Shown: positions 9,440 through 19,943 of the stretch, piece by piece
Layout: every line of letters begins with the position of its first letter
Numbering within the stretch: position 1 is the first letter of the stretch
Notes under the pieces: model-generated
What the model was told of the DNA's origin: nothing
The model's database searches: none
The model's input: the letters and a program-made list of their open reading frames with translations, nothing else
Position numbers and translations under genes: made by a program
NCBI GenBank assembly: GCA_015478945.1
Contig: JABUQX010022748.1
Location: 52,501 to 81,027, forward strand
Length of the DNA: 28,527 bases
Origin: Trachelipus rathkii
Lineage: Eukaryota; Arthropoda; Malacostraca; Isopoda; Trachelipodidae
Direction of reading: 5' to 3'

Positions 9440-11150
9440 TTAATTCTAAATTCTAAAAGGTTTGTCTGACGATGACCACCCTTTTCTTGAAAACTGTGCT
9501 GGGAGTCCTAAATACCGTTGTTATCTCTAAATATTTCTCTATATGGACTTTCAGTAACTTTCCCAGAACCTTTACAACCAAGAGATGTTAAGCTAAACTG
9601 GCCTATAATTTCCCAGATCTTCCTTACTACTTTCTTATAAATAAGCACAACATATGCTGTTTTCCAGTTATCTGGTACCTCACCAAATGTCCTTCAATAG
9701 ATCGCTAAAAATCAAATACAGTGCCCTTTGCAATGCTTGTACTACCCTCTTCAGAATTCACACATATAGCTATAGCTTTTTACGGCCTGCAGCTTTACTT
9801 GGAGCAATATGGTCTAGTAAACATTTAATATCTTTTACTTTCAAATTCGTTGTAAGTCTATTTGTTACATGCATACAAGGACTATTAGTCTCCAAATTAA
9901 TTATTTAATCTTTTCTCAGTAAACACTGAAGCCAAAATAAGCATTGGATAAATGATTGACCAACTCCTTTTTATCTGACTCCACTAAATTTCCCTCAATT
10001 TTAATTGGACCAAATATAATATTCTTTATTTATTTAAAATTTATCTAAAAAGCTAAAAAAAAGTCTCTCAGGCTCCTCTTATAAACTATTCCCTTAAATT
10101 AATTTCTGCCTCTCTCTTTGGCATTTCTTATTCGCTTGGTTAGTTGATTTCTCATTTCCTATACATTTCTAAATCATTCTTCCCTATTACACCCTTGAAT
10201 TTTAAACATCTACGCTTTTTCATTGATTTTTCTTTTCTCTCTCTATTCCCACCAAAACAGGTTTTCTCTTTGACCACCGTAATGGGTTTAATTCTTAAAA
10301 CACCACTGACTGAAATATTCATAAAATCTGCTTAAAAATGTTCCCCACTTGATAAAACAGTTTTGGTCATTAAACTCTTTATCCCAGTCAGTTATATTAA
10401 GGCATATCTCAAATTTGTAAAATCGCCACTTTGAAATTCTAAGATTTTTCCTTATTAGCTTGCAAATTGGCCCCAGATATCACATTCAATTAAATCTAAT
10501 AATATTATGGTCATAAATCCAAATTCTCCTCAACTCTAATCTCATCCACCATTACTTTCATCGTTAGTTAATATAAGTCTAATAGTGCATCATGTCTTAT
10601 GGGTTCATACCATCTGGACTCAAAAAAGTTATCTAGTGTACAATCTATAAATACAGAACTACTATGGTCCATATTAGACCAGGGAATCCCATTGAATGCA
10701 GGAAAATTAAAATCACCCATTAGACTATACCTTTTTCTTTACTGGCATGCTGTCTCAATTTCTGTCACAATTTCCGCATCTAATTCTTGACTCTGGCCAG
10801 GAGGGTCTATTAAAATTGCCCACGTACTAGATGATTTATGTGTTACATCAAGGATATCTACCCACACGATTCAATATCATGATTAAGATTTAAAGTCAGT
10901 CAATTAATACAGACTTGAATATTGTTTTTAATATAAAGCGCCCCCCCCCAATTCTTTCCTCTACGCTGAAATAAATAAAGTGATATCCTCTATTTCATAT
11001 TCCTGAAGGAGTCTCCATAATTCTTCATTAAACCCATGCCTCAGTTGTTGTGCAAATAATGTCTAGATTCCATTTATCTCTATAAACTAAGGCAGCTCAA
11101 TCTTTTTATTTCAAAGGCTCATGTAGCATTTGTCTTGTTGTAAAAGGGCA
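9440..11150 (-). pseudogene. LINE ORF2: AP endonuclease and truncated reverse transcriptase
   Basis: ORF2 nicks target DNA and copies element RNA at the nick. Blocks visible in order: SL-stop-NKKIEL (decayed ARSL.NK), LDIICTT..EAW, EYEIEDITLF, GGALYIKNNIQV, IDPPGQSQELDAEIVTEIET, LMGDFNFPAF (the GDFN endonuclease signature, near 10702-10720), FIDCTLDNFF, LTNDES and HNIIRFN. Then come a linker with ISKWRFYKFEICLNITDWDK (10340-10460), ASVFTEK, APSKAAG (decayed PNKAPG), EVPDNWKTAYVVLIYKK, FSLTSLGCKGSGKVTES, DSQHSF and TNLLEF, ending near 9440. At least six stops and several frame changes occur. The palm active-site motif is absent, so the enzyme cannot be functional. Open frames on the plus strand here (9654-9908, 10144-10335, 10599-10790) are shadows. 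Confidence 0.8.
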
Positions 11151-11289
11151 TTTGATTTCGATAATGCTGTATTTTTAATTGCTAACATCATTATTTGAAC
11201 CTGTAACAACACTAGTTTATTTATATCACCACTATTACAGTTACCAATTGCTATAACTATTCATATCATGATTTAGCCCATCACCCCCA

Positions 11290-12310
11290 CTTACCTATTT
11301 TTTTGCGTAAACAAGTCTCCAAACTGGTGCTAGAAGAAAGCCCAATGACCTTTACGACTCAAGTGTAGAAACCTCCATCTGCATGCAAATAAGATCTTTA
11401 TCCAAGAAATCTCTCCCACAAACTCCAAAAAAACCTAATATTTTCTGAAAAATAAACTTTCCTTAACCCTTTCATTTTACTCCCTAAAAGCCTACTCCCC
11501 AAAGTTCTGGACCCGCATCTCTTTAACCTAGAATATATTAAATTCCCAGCAAATCCAACTGCACCTTTCCACTAGCTTATTCAGTCTTCTGAACTCAATT
11601 CTCCCTATAATCTTGCTATAATTCGTTCTGACTCTTTATTGTCCTATACTCATTTTCTTTTCCACAGCACAATCACATCTTCTGAATCAAATTTGATAGA
11701 ATACAATCTCTCTATCTATCTTATCCACGAGATCACTCACTTCTGGCACTCTAAGCAACTGATGTAATACAAAGTTTCTTTTATATTCTTATTTTGAAAA
11801 GGTCCATCTAGGTATCGTATCATAGCGTCTCAATTAGCAAATGCATCAGTCTTACCTTTAGAAAAACTCAACACTTTCATTGGCCTTCTCTGACCCCTCC
11901 CCATCTAGAAGACAGTCAAACCTGTTACTGCAATGGATCACAGGCTGACTGACTTTCGAGATCCTCTTCTTTAAATTATTATTTCTAATTTCTACAACTC
12001 TATATTCATCTGCAGAGCCTATTATCAACTACTTTATCCTTTTCCCTCTCATCTTTCCTGCCTAGGTGAATCACTATTCCTATCTACCCCTATATCCGCT
12101 CCCTCCTCACCTCAACATCCCTACTAACTTTTTTCTTAATACTTCCCTCCTTTCTCAACTCAAATACAACTTCCTTCAACTCATTCATATTTCCACTCAG
12201 TCATGCAATCTCCTTCCTTAACAACACATTCTCTGCATTCATAACACAAACAGGGCAGCTATTCACATATTCACCTTCTCACAGTCCACAGAGCATACCA
12301 TACTTAAAAG
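11290..12310 (-). pseudogene. LINE ORF1 with coiled coil and decayed SGNH (GDSL-type) esterase
   Basis: From 12310 down I read KYGMLCGL-stop-EGEYV and NSCPVCVMNAENVLLRKEIA, giving two CxxC-like pairs of a likely zinc finger. A heptad-like LSGNMNELKEVVFELRKEGS coiled coil follows, running to about 12093. Then SNRFDCLLDGEGSEKANES (11930-11860) appears, a common ORF1 linker form. The esterase begins with stop-DAMIRYLDGPF (about 11797-11835), the block I position normally GDSM.RYLDG: the Gly codon has become TGA and the catalytic Ser an Ala. A decayed HVGTND-like block (VGKENEYRTIKS) follows. Block V survives as DG..FLHLSRKGHW (11340-11379), containing the catalytic His. ORF1 proteins of this kind bind RNA; the esterase role is not settled. 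This copy is dead. Confidence 0.72.
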
Positions 12311-12459
12311 TTATATCAACTTTACTATACTCCTGTACTTAATATTTTAACCAACTTACAGTTTATATATCACTAAAGAATAAAAAGAAATAAACTAATA
12401 TCTTTAAAACAAGTTAAAATTAAACAAGCTTATATCTGGCTTAGCCTAGGCCAGGGATA

Positions 12460-12840
12460 TATAAAACTTATAAGGTAGGCCTACTTTAGAGTTTGGCTCT
12501 GGGAAACTTAATTTAATTTAAATTATCACAAAACTACAATATTAAAATAACAATTATTAAAGACTATAATTTTATACAGAAAATCTATTTAATAATCCAA
12601 ATGAACCTCCACACAGGATACAGTAAATCTCTTAACTCTAGCCTATGGCTCTGGGAAATTTAATTTAATTTAAATTATCACAAAATAAAAAAGTTACTTA
12701 CAAGTGTTAGCGCAGCACAGAAAATCTATTTAATAAATCAAATAAACCTGTATTGTGAACAGTATACAATAAATCTACTAACTAAGTTGGCCTAGGGTTT
12801 GGTTATCAAACTCTGGCCTATTCCAATATTAGTGCTAAAC
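12460..12840. repeat. Tandem duplication in the LINE 5' region, unit about 150 bp
   Basis: GGCTCTGGGAAACTTAATTT occurs at about 12495 and, with one change, at about 12647, each followed by AATTTAAATTATCACAAAA. The block ACAGAAAATCTATTTAATAA occurs at about 12576 and 12719, followed by AACCT. The two units differ by indels. The position upstream of ORF1 suggests 5' UTR monomers, as in some LINE families whose repeats carry the promoter. That role is inference. Confidence 0.7.
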
Positions 12841-12989
12841 TAATTATAAGAACTGACTTACTTAAAAAATAAATACACAAATTATTAACACCACTATTTA
12901 TAATCCCCAAAAAACCTACAATTACCACAAAAATACACACTAAATACACAAATTACACAGTAAAATGGAAGATCAGTCGGAACACAACC

Positions 12990-13265
12990 TCCTCCTACGA
13001 ACGATCAAATATATATCTATATAATACAAGAAACGAATTTAGCGTGTATTGTCACAAAGTACAAAAATTTTTCGGTAGGACTATAATACAAAGCCTATGA
13101 CGAAGCCATGCTTAAACTGCCACTAATGATATCTAACATTTTCTAGAGAATATAACCTAACAACAAAATTTTATTTGATAAAAGTAAAAAGAAAAGTTGT
13201 TTTGCAATAATAGAGTTTCATAGCAAATTATAATTATTTATTTAAATCTATGTAACCTGTCTAAC
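12990..13265. other. Short AT-rich spacer
   Basis: No gene or repeat recognised. It separates the presumed 5' end of the LINE from the next TA tract. Confidence 0.5.
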
Positions 13266-13267
13266 TT

Positions 13268-13389
13268 ATATATGATATAATATATATATATTATATATAT
13301 ATACTATAGTATTATATATATATATACTAATATTATATATATATATAATATATATAATAATATATATATATAAATATATATATATATTA
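13268..13389. repeat. (TA)n microsatellite
   Basis: Alternating TA with slips that borders the left terminus of the hAT-like element directly. Confidence 0.92.
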
Positions 13390-15714
13390 GTGATGGGACG
13401 GATTCCAAATTTCCAGCCGATGCAGATTCCGATACCAGTCAAAAGTTTCCTGTAACAGCTCAAATCGGGATATAGTATATTTCAGCTTTATTTTTATTCA
13501 TCAATGTTTATAAGATATAATATATATTATATATATAATATATATATATATTATAATTATATATATATATTATTACTTATATATTATATAATATATATTA
13601 TATTATATAATATAGTATATATAATATATGCCTAATTTGCTAAGATTAAATAAAATTTAGATATTTAAATTCTTTATAGATCAATGTTATTTTAGAATTC
13701 ACATAGTAATATGTTTAAATTAAAAGAATTAATTAGTTAATTACCTTTTATTTATGAAGGCCACTGAAAAAAATAATAGCAATATTTAAAAATTCTTACA
13801 ATAAATGAACAATTTTTGTAATTTTTTGTTTAAAAAAAAATTCCTTCTTAATTTACTAAAAGTAAGATCTTGAAGCAAAATTATCATTATTAAATTTTGT
13901 ACTCAAAGCAATGATTCTTTTAAATTGTTAGAGCAAAAACATTACAGTTTTCTCCCGTGTCTGAGTGGTCATACACGATTTTTTTTAGTTGGGAGAATAA
14001 ATGATCCTCCATTTCTGAGAGACTTTCACTTTCCACGGAAAGGTTTGGTCCATGAGCTTAAATCATATTTCTGGCCAAGGACACCCAAATGCTTGAAGGT
14101 ACCTTTAATTTCGATGAGCCACCTGAATGGGACTTTCTGAGATTCTTTAATAAGTTTCCATGATTTTTATATTGGCGATTCTTACTTTATAAACATCTTC
14201 AAATGTTTTTTAATTGTCAGTGTTTTTAAGGAATGAGTTTCTTTGCCGTTTTTAAAATCTTTCTCTCTTGTAAATCCGAAAACACAGCTTCAAAACTGAA
14301 TTAAACATTAATCTTCACCAAGTATCACTTTTTCGGGCCTATTCTGTTGATTTAAATTGAGAAAGAATATGAAGTATTGGTTTAAAAGATAGTGGAAACT
14401 GTCTTTCCTTTCCTTTATTACATAACCATATAATCTACAGCACATCCATTGCTATGAATTATCTTCCCCACTTTTTTACTTGTTATATTTACCAATCAGG
14501 AATGTAGTTTAAAGCTAAGGATCAAGAAAGGTAAGCAAGCACAAATTTCTTAATCATAAAACGATAAATGCTGAATTATTTTTTTTACTGAATTTTTTCC
14601 TGCTGATAATGTAGACCCAAAGTCCCTCAAATAGTCCTTTGTTCTGACTCTTTTCAAAAAAATTGCAAAATCACTCATATTTGGGATTATTGCCGAGGCC
14701 ATTGATTCCTTGTGGCTCTATTAATTTGAACAATCAACAAAATTTTTAAGGATATTTTTTAGTCCAATTTTTCAAGAACTTTCTGTTGTTTCTAAGCATG
14801 CAGGTTTTGAATGATCACGGCAATATGGATATGAGAGCCGTCCTTTGTTTCAAAAATTTTTGAAAGCAATGATACTGGCTATTTACATCTGGTTTGTACA
14901 TTCCTGAATAAATCTGTTGCTGTGGTAAATTAAATCTAGTTTGATTTTCTTCATACTTGGCAATAGCTTGATGCGAGTGATTAAAATGAACCCACGATTT
15001 GTTTGCATATGGATATATTTTTTTTTCACGTCTCTTTATGGTCTAAAATATGGCACATGAGACACTAGTTTCAAAGAGTGTTTAAAAAGCAAGGAATTCC
15101 TTGCTTGTGTAACTCCTGCACCCATATTAGGTGCTATCCCTTAATATAACATGAATTTTATTAGAGCAGGAATATTGTGAATCCTCCATAACATTTTGAA
15201 GAAAATCACTTATATTATTAGATGCTGTGTGTGAAATATGTGAAAAGGTGAAACTCGAAGGAGTAGCATTTATATTCAATAGTTCCAATTATTACAAGCC
15301 AACAAGGCAATATTTCCCTGCTCACTTACGAGTTTCACGGTGTATTAATTATCAAAATCTAATTTACATAACATAATAATCTAACGAAAACATTGTTCAA
15401 AAATTGTCTGCCCCATGATCTGTGTCTAAAAATCCTTACATGATATCTTAGGCTCTACGTAAAGATGCGCCTTCAATCCAGTTTTCTTTACTTAAATAGA
15501 ATTAAGGAAGAAACTGAAATTAAAAAATCAATTACGGCAAAACTTCGAAATATTGTCTTTCAAATATCATAGAGATCGAATAAAAATTATTTAGATTCGA
15601 TACCAACAAATCGTGGGTCAAAGAAATCGTACAAATTTTGCCGTTCCGATCCGATTCCTGAAAAAACAGCCGATTCCTCCGATTCCGATGCCGACGACTT
15701 AATCGTCCCATCAC
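13390..15714 (-). mobile_element. hAT-like DNA transposon, degenerate
   Basis: Terminal inverted repeats GTGATGGGACG stand at 13390-13400 and, reversed, at 15704-15714. Both are followed inward by repeated GATTCCG / CCGATTCC subterminal motifs. The terminal form resembles hAT ends (CAGTGATGGG-like). On the minus strand around 15060-14960 I read KKIYPYANKSWVHFNHSHQA, compatible with a decayed BED zinc finger (ending H..SH). It is followed by QQQIYSGMYKPD and YHCFQKFLKQRTALISILP, resembling the hAT 'GF..L....P.Y.LPS' block. Stops interrupt these frames, so the transposase is dead. The expected 8-bp target duplication cannot be judged because both flanks are TA repeat. A secondary TA tract (13515-13630) lies inside. 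Open frames at 13925-14140 and 15532-15720 are not separate genes. Confidence 0.55.
13515..13630. repeat. (TA)n tract inside the hAT-like element
   Basis: Alternating TA with slips, about 115 bases inside the left terminus of the element. It was probably an internal AT-rich segment that expanded. Confidence 0.85.
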
Positions 15715-15717
15715 ATA

Positions 15718-15806
15718 CATATACTATATAATAATATATATTATAGATAATATATAATTTAGTATATATATTATATATAATAATATATAAATATATATAT
15801 ATTTAT
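15718..15806. repeat. (TA)n microsatellite
   Basis: TA tract between the right end of the hAT-like element and the left end of the next inverted-repeat element. Confidence 0.88.
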
Positions 15807-16866
15807 AGCGCGGGCGGGGGGTGACCGGGGCCCGCCTCTTTAGGAGGGGTGATTCGGTCCAACTCTAAATAAATAAAAAATATAAAAAAAAAAAATTTTT
15901 TTTTCGCTCATTCTTGATATCGCACGCGTAACCGTTAAAACTTTGTATTCATTTATTAGATTCATATTTAATTCTAGAAAGTCTTTATATTTTTAAAAAA
16001 TGTTAGAAATTAAGGGTACAAATTTCCTTCAATAAGGAACTCTCACTTTTGTATAAACTCTCTCGAGTTTTTTTTAAACTCGTTATAAAAATGAAAAATT
16101 GTGGATCGATTTTTAATTATTTTTCAGTGGATACACTCGAGTTTGTTAGCTTTTATAAACTGGCAAAGTAAATTTTTTGATCCAAACCAGTATTAGTGGC
16201 AAAAAAAATGGGCCTAACTTGAGTCGCGATTCACCCCGCCGTTAACAAATTGATTGAGGGGTGGCAAAATCGGACCACCATTTTTTTTCGTATTTTACGT
16301 ATTATCATTGACATTTTTATTACGTATAACTTAATTAAATGTAATAAAAAGTTACTCCATATATTAAGTGAAAATTTTTTAAAAAATGAAATTTAATAAA
16401 AAAATACGAGTTCATATAAAAAAAGTGTTAAAATTTTTGGGCGGAGAGGGGTGAATGGGACCACCTTATTTTTATTCTCGTATTGTTATATTTATCCAAT
16501 TTTGACATTTTTTTATACTTATTACAATTTTAATAGTGATAAAATAATATTATATTAAAGAAAATTAATATATTAAAATTGAAATTATTACGTAAAAAGA
16601 CGAATTTTAAACAGATGGGTTCCGCAGTCACCCCTCAATTGGCTTTGTGTCCGCTCACCCACTCCACGGCAGGCTGACTGTGGCGTTATTCCAAACGTTA
16701 ATAAAACTTTTATTATTTAGAATTACATTATTATTTTTTGTGTTGCTTATGCCCGACTATAGGCCCACATGTACAGAAAAAAAAAAATTTCCAAAAATGC
16801 ATTAGGGAGAGTCGGGAGACCAAGTTTTACCTAAAGTGGTCCACGCACCCCCGCCCGACGCTCTAT
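15800..16866. mobile_element. Second TA-nested inverted-repeat element with G-rich termini
   Basis: The left end reads ATAGCGCGGGCGGGGGGTG. The right end, reverse-complemented, reads ATAGAGCGTCGGGCGGGGGTG. Both touch TA repeats. Motifs of the type GGGGTG-(short AT)-CGG(A/T)CC recur at about 15847, 16255 and 16447 forward. Reversed forms (CACCCC / CACCCCTC) occur at about 16228 and 16626, and near the right end at 16837-16860. The interior is AT-rich with no open frame above noise. The organisation (terminal inverted repeats, G-rich repeated motifs in both directions, AT-rich core, TA flanks) parallels the 2582-3870 element, but the sequences are not obviously the same family. Non-autonomous; superfamily unknown. 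Confidence 0.58.
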
Positions 16867-16962
16867 TATATATATATATATATATAGTATATTAATATAT
16901 ATTATATATATATAATATATAAATAAATATTAATATATATAATATATATATATATATATATG
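16862..16962. repeat. (TA)n microsatellite
   Basis: TA tract on the right flank of the G-rich inverted-repeat element. Confidence 0.9.
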
Positions 16963-17437
16963 ATAGCTATAATTTGCGGATTCTTTCTATTATTTATAGG
17001 CTCAAACAATGGGTTTAAAGGACCTCAAGTGAAAGTAAAAAAATCTTAGGCCCTAAGAACGACGTTGAATATTCATCAGAGGCGTTGTTTTGTTTTCTAC
17101 AACGTCAGAAAGTATTGATGGTTACGTTCTTACGTTAATTTGTTGTTATATTAAATTCAACTAATATATGGGTCAAAGTTCATAAAGTAAACAGGGAAAA
17201 TTTAAAACATGTAAAGATAATACTGAAAAGATAATACGATGGTTTAGTTATATTTATTCAATTTAAAGTGGCACGTATGAATCATAAAAAAAAAATAATG
17301 TATGATAAGCGTTTTAACGCAGTGTCTAGAGTACTCACTTTATTCTCATAAGATTAAAGTTTGTCCAGTTTCTAACAACCTTATACTATAAAAGTGATAG
17401 GGTAATTCAGACCTGGATTCCACAATTACTCGTCAAC
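16963..17437. other. Non-coding island between TA tracts
   Basis: About 475 bases of ordinary AT-rich sequence. No open frame, terminal repeat or RNA gene recognised. Confidence 0.5.
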
Positions 17438-17550
17438 AAATATATATATATTACGTATATAGTAATTATTAATTATATATATAATTAATATATAAATTTA
17501 TATATATATATATATAATATATATATTATTAGTTATATATATATATATTA
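17438..17550. repeat. (TA)n microsatellite
   Basis: Alternating TA with slips and a few interruptions. Confidence 0.88.
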
Positions 17551-18899
17551 TGACCATAATTCCATAAAGGGCCAAGAGAACTATCTCAAAAAGTATTAGA
17601 CTTACAAAAAAACAAATTACATTTTTGGAATCAAGCATATAAAGACTTATTATACCGTTAAAAAGACAGTGTATGATTTAAAACTAACGAAAAACACCCT
17701 ATAGAGATAGGACCGCTTATAGATATCAGAAGTAGAGAGAAAATGTACCGGAATTGACATTTTTTCCAAAAAATTTTCGAGTTTCCAGGACAGGAATTTT
17801 CAAAATCCGGCCTACGAACCGGAAAAATAAAAAATTAACTAAAATTATTTCTGAGAAAATAATTGTTGAAGGATTTTATATTTAATAATAAACCCATTAA
17901 CCCCCATAGTCCATCTATTTTGTCAAAGTTAATACCTAAAATTTGTATTTATAGTATTTCATTCTATAGATGATAAGTATAAACCATACCTACCAGTTTA
18001 TTTAAAATAAAGTTTACTCAAATTACCTCAAAATATAGGGTAATAGATATTCTCATTAAATTCAATGATTTTATTTCCAAAAATTAGCTATATATATTAC
18101 AATGGAGTACACAGTCCAATTTTTCAAACTCGCTAGTAAGCCAGTGAATAGTTTAAAAAAATAAATGCCTAGTGGTTGAATTATTTAGCTGGTCCATAAT
18201 ATCTTGTAGTAATGATATCTGATAGGCCTTCTTTTAGAAACTTCTTAAATACTGCTGATCTCAATTTACTGCATATGAAGTTGGTAACATCAAGGATCCT
18301 TTTGATTTTACTTTAGGAATAGATTATTTTTGGTTTTAATGGGCTTTAAGTTCTAAGAATCCCGCTCTTCAGTGATATTGAATGGTAACTGGTATTCATT
18401 GCAATAAAATTCATTTATTTCTGATGATATTTCCGTGATTTGGTCTATTGATATGGCAGAGAGTTTTTTTGTGTGAAGGGAGGAAAATTCTTCCTCAAGA
18501 CTCACTGTCCACGGCTTTGAGTCTTTCGCTTATTTGTGTGATTCCTCATGTTCTTGAAGATTACAGGACTTCTCCCTTATCTATCCAAATTTATTGACTT
18601 CCAGAATATTCTCTTGGTGATGATTTTCCATATGTTATTAGTAAGATAATACATAGATAACCAGGTACTACAATAACTAAATATACCAAAAACAATACAT
18701 ATACACCGTTAACAACTAAATATATATTTTATTATATTATAATAGTAGATTTAGTATAAGGTAATGAGTATATGGTGTGGTAGGTGTGTTATATATATAA
18801 CTCATTATATAAAATTTATTATATTTATATATTGAAAGTTACATAGAACATTTTTTTAAAATACATTTAATTATAGTAAAAAGAAAGTTTATTATGAAA
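17551..18899. other. AT-rich island; possible decayed transposon interior
   Basis: No complete gene. On the minus strand, 18529-18353 is open for 58 codons, reading KPWTVSLEEEFSSLHTKKLS, then ISSEINEFYCNEYQLPFNIT before a stop. This is weakly reminiscent of the region before the C-terminal dimerisation part of hAT transposases, and a hAT-like terminus follows at 18900-18981. GGCCTACGAACCGGAA near 17813 resembles the CCGGAA repeats of that terminus and may be its counterpart. I am not sure of either. Confidence 0.3.
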
Positions 18900-18981
18900 T
18901 TCGTTCGGCCGGAATTTTTTGGGATTCCGGCTAATTCCGGTTTTGGCCGGAACTTAAAATTTCAGTTCCGGTACACCCCTA
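18900..18981 (-). mobile_element. hAT-like transposon terminus with CCGG repeats
   Basis: Read on the minus strand the end is TAGGGGTGTACCGGAACTG, followed by repeated CCGG-containing blocks (TTCCGGCCAAAACCGG, AGCCGGAATCCC, TTCCGGCCGAACG). Many hAT elements begin (C/T)AGGGGTG and carry such subterminal repeats. No matching intact terminus was found on the left, so this is a solo or broken end. Confidence 0.5.
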
Positions 18982-19174
18982 ATCAGGAGTCGGGGTCTCT
19001 CAGCCTCTAGGTGGACGATGTGGGGACAAAGTCCCCCCTCTGCTTCGAGCCTTAAAAATTGAGAGTTCAAGGAAACAATATATTTCCATTAGGGGGCTCG
19101 AGCAAGTGGGGGACAGAGGGGACAAAAAATGCCCCCCCGTCGCTCTACCTAGAGGGCAAGAGACCGATCCTGAT
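18982..19174. mobile_element. 193-bp hairpin MITE-like element with long terminal inverted repeats
   Basis: ATCAGGA(G)TCGG.TCTCT..CCTCTAGGT at the left pairs, with few mismatches, with the reverse complement of the right end (ACCTAGAGGGCAAGAGACCG followed by ATCCTGAT). The arms are about 75 bases and run inward through G/C-rich stretches (GGGGACAAAGTCCCCCC against GGGGACAAAAAATGCCCCCC) to CTTCGAGCC / GGCTCGAG. The loop is about 45 AT-rich bases. It is much GC-richer than its surroundings. No coding capacity. Confidence 0.8.
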
Positions 19175-19239
19175 AGTATTGGTCTACTCCTAGGTGTGTT
19201 CGTTACTTTTAAATCATAAATAAAACGAACTTTACATAT

Positions 19240-19372
19240 AAAAAAGCTTTATACCTGATTCCCAAATATATAATTTATTTTTCTGTAAATGTCGTACTTT
19301 TAGTGTTTTTTTACAATCTGGTAATAAGCTTTATATGCTGATTCAAAATATGTAATTGATTTTTCTGTAAGT
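19240..19372. repeat. Diverged tandem duplication, unit about 80 bp
   Basis: AAGCTTTATACCTGATTC with a following ATATAATTTATTTTTCTGTAA (split by a short variable part) begins at about 19244. A copy (AAGCTTTATATGCTGATTC... ATGTAATTGATTTTTCTGTAA) begins at about 19326. Both lie beside the hairpin element. Confidence 0.7.
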
Positions 19373-19399
19373 ATTATTCATTATCATAACTATAATAAC

Positions 19400-19433
19400 T
19401 AATATATATATATATTATATATATATATAATTC

Positions 19434-19469
<36 letters not shown>

Positions 19470-19470
19470 T
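19400..19470. repeat. (TA)n microsatellite
   Basis: Alternating TA with slips. Confidence 0.88.
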
Positions 19471-19943
19471 AGCAACGTTACCATTACCTACCAATTTTAC
19501 GATATTTTTATATAACATTTTTTTTTTTTTTATTCAATTTATATATGAGAGAGGTTTGGCAACACTGTTCTAGTTACTTTTGACATGGCCCAAAGATATA
19601 AAAAATGATTTATTGGTAGAAAAAATATTGATATTTTGTCAGAATCTGTTAAACTCAAATATTACCACCCTTTTTTTTTAAAGAGTTGCTATCGATTTTC
19701 ATAAAAATTAAGTGCATTGAAGAACTTCTGCCTTACTATTACCAATGTTACATTTTTTGTACATTAAATGTTTATATTTTTAAGTCTTTGTTTAACTTTG
19801 ACTCAAAAATGATCCACAATTACCAAAAATCATGCTATAGGCATTTTACACTTTATTTTACATTTATTCTACATCTCAATACATTGCATAACTTTCTGAA
19901 AAAATTGTGAAAATCAGGCCACCCTTAATCTGCAATAATAATA
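19471..19943. other. AT-rich spacer before the TAA-nested element
   Basis: No gene recognised. The open frame at 19686-19910 is AT-rich and phenylalanine/isoleucine-heavy with no domain. Confidence 0.5.

Larger units (their letters stand above)
9440..12990 (-). mobile_element. CR1/L2-like non-LTR retrotransposon, nearly full length but dead and 3'-truncated
   Basis: On the minus strand, parts appear in the expected order from high to low coordinates: a 5' region with tandem repeats (about 12990-12320), ORF1 with zinc-type cysteines, coiled coil and SGNH-hydrolase blocks (about 12310-11290), then ORF2 with AP endonuclease and the start of reverse transcriptase (about 11150-9440). The copy contains many stops and frameshifts. 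It stops after the DSQHSF..TNLLEF block of the reverse transcriptase, so the catalytic FADD region, the rest of ORF2 and the 3' UTR are missing. The 5' limit is uncertain, perhaps near GAACGATC at 12990. An esterase-bearing ORF1 is typical of the CR1/L2 part of the jockey superfamily. Confidence 0.8.

Noticed and set aside
9654..10790. Plus-strand open frames of 63-84 codons
   Set aside because: They are shadows of the minus-strand LINE ORF2.
14100..14190. Minus-strand NHGNLLKNLRKSHS, resembling a BED zinc-finger end
   Set aside because: It lies downstream of the better BED-like block at about 14970-15060 in the same element, so the order would be wrong; probably coincidence in decayed sequence.
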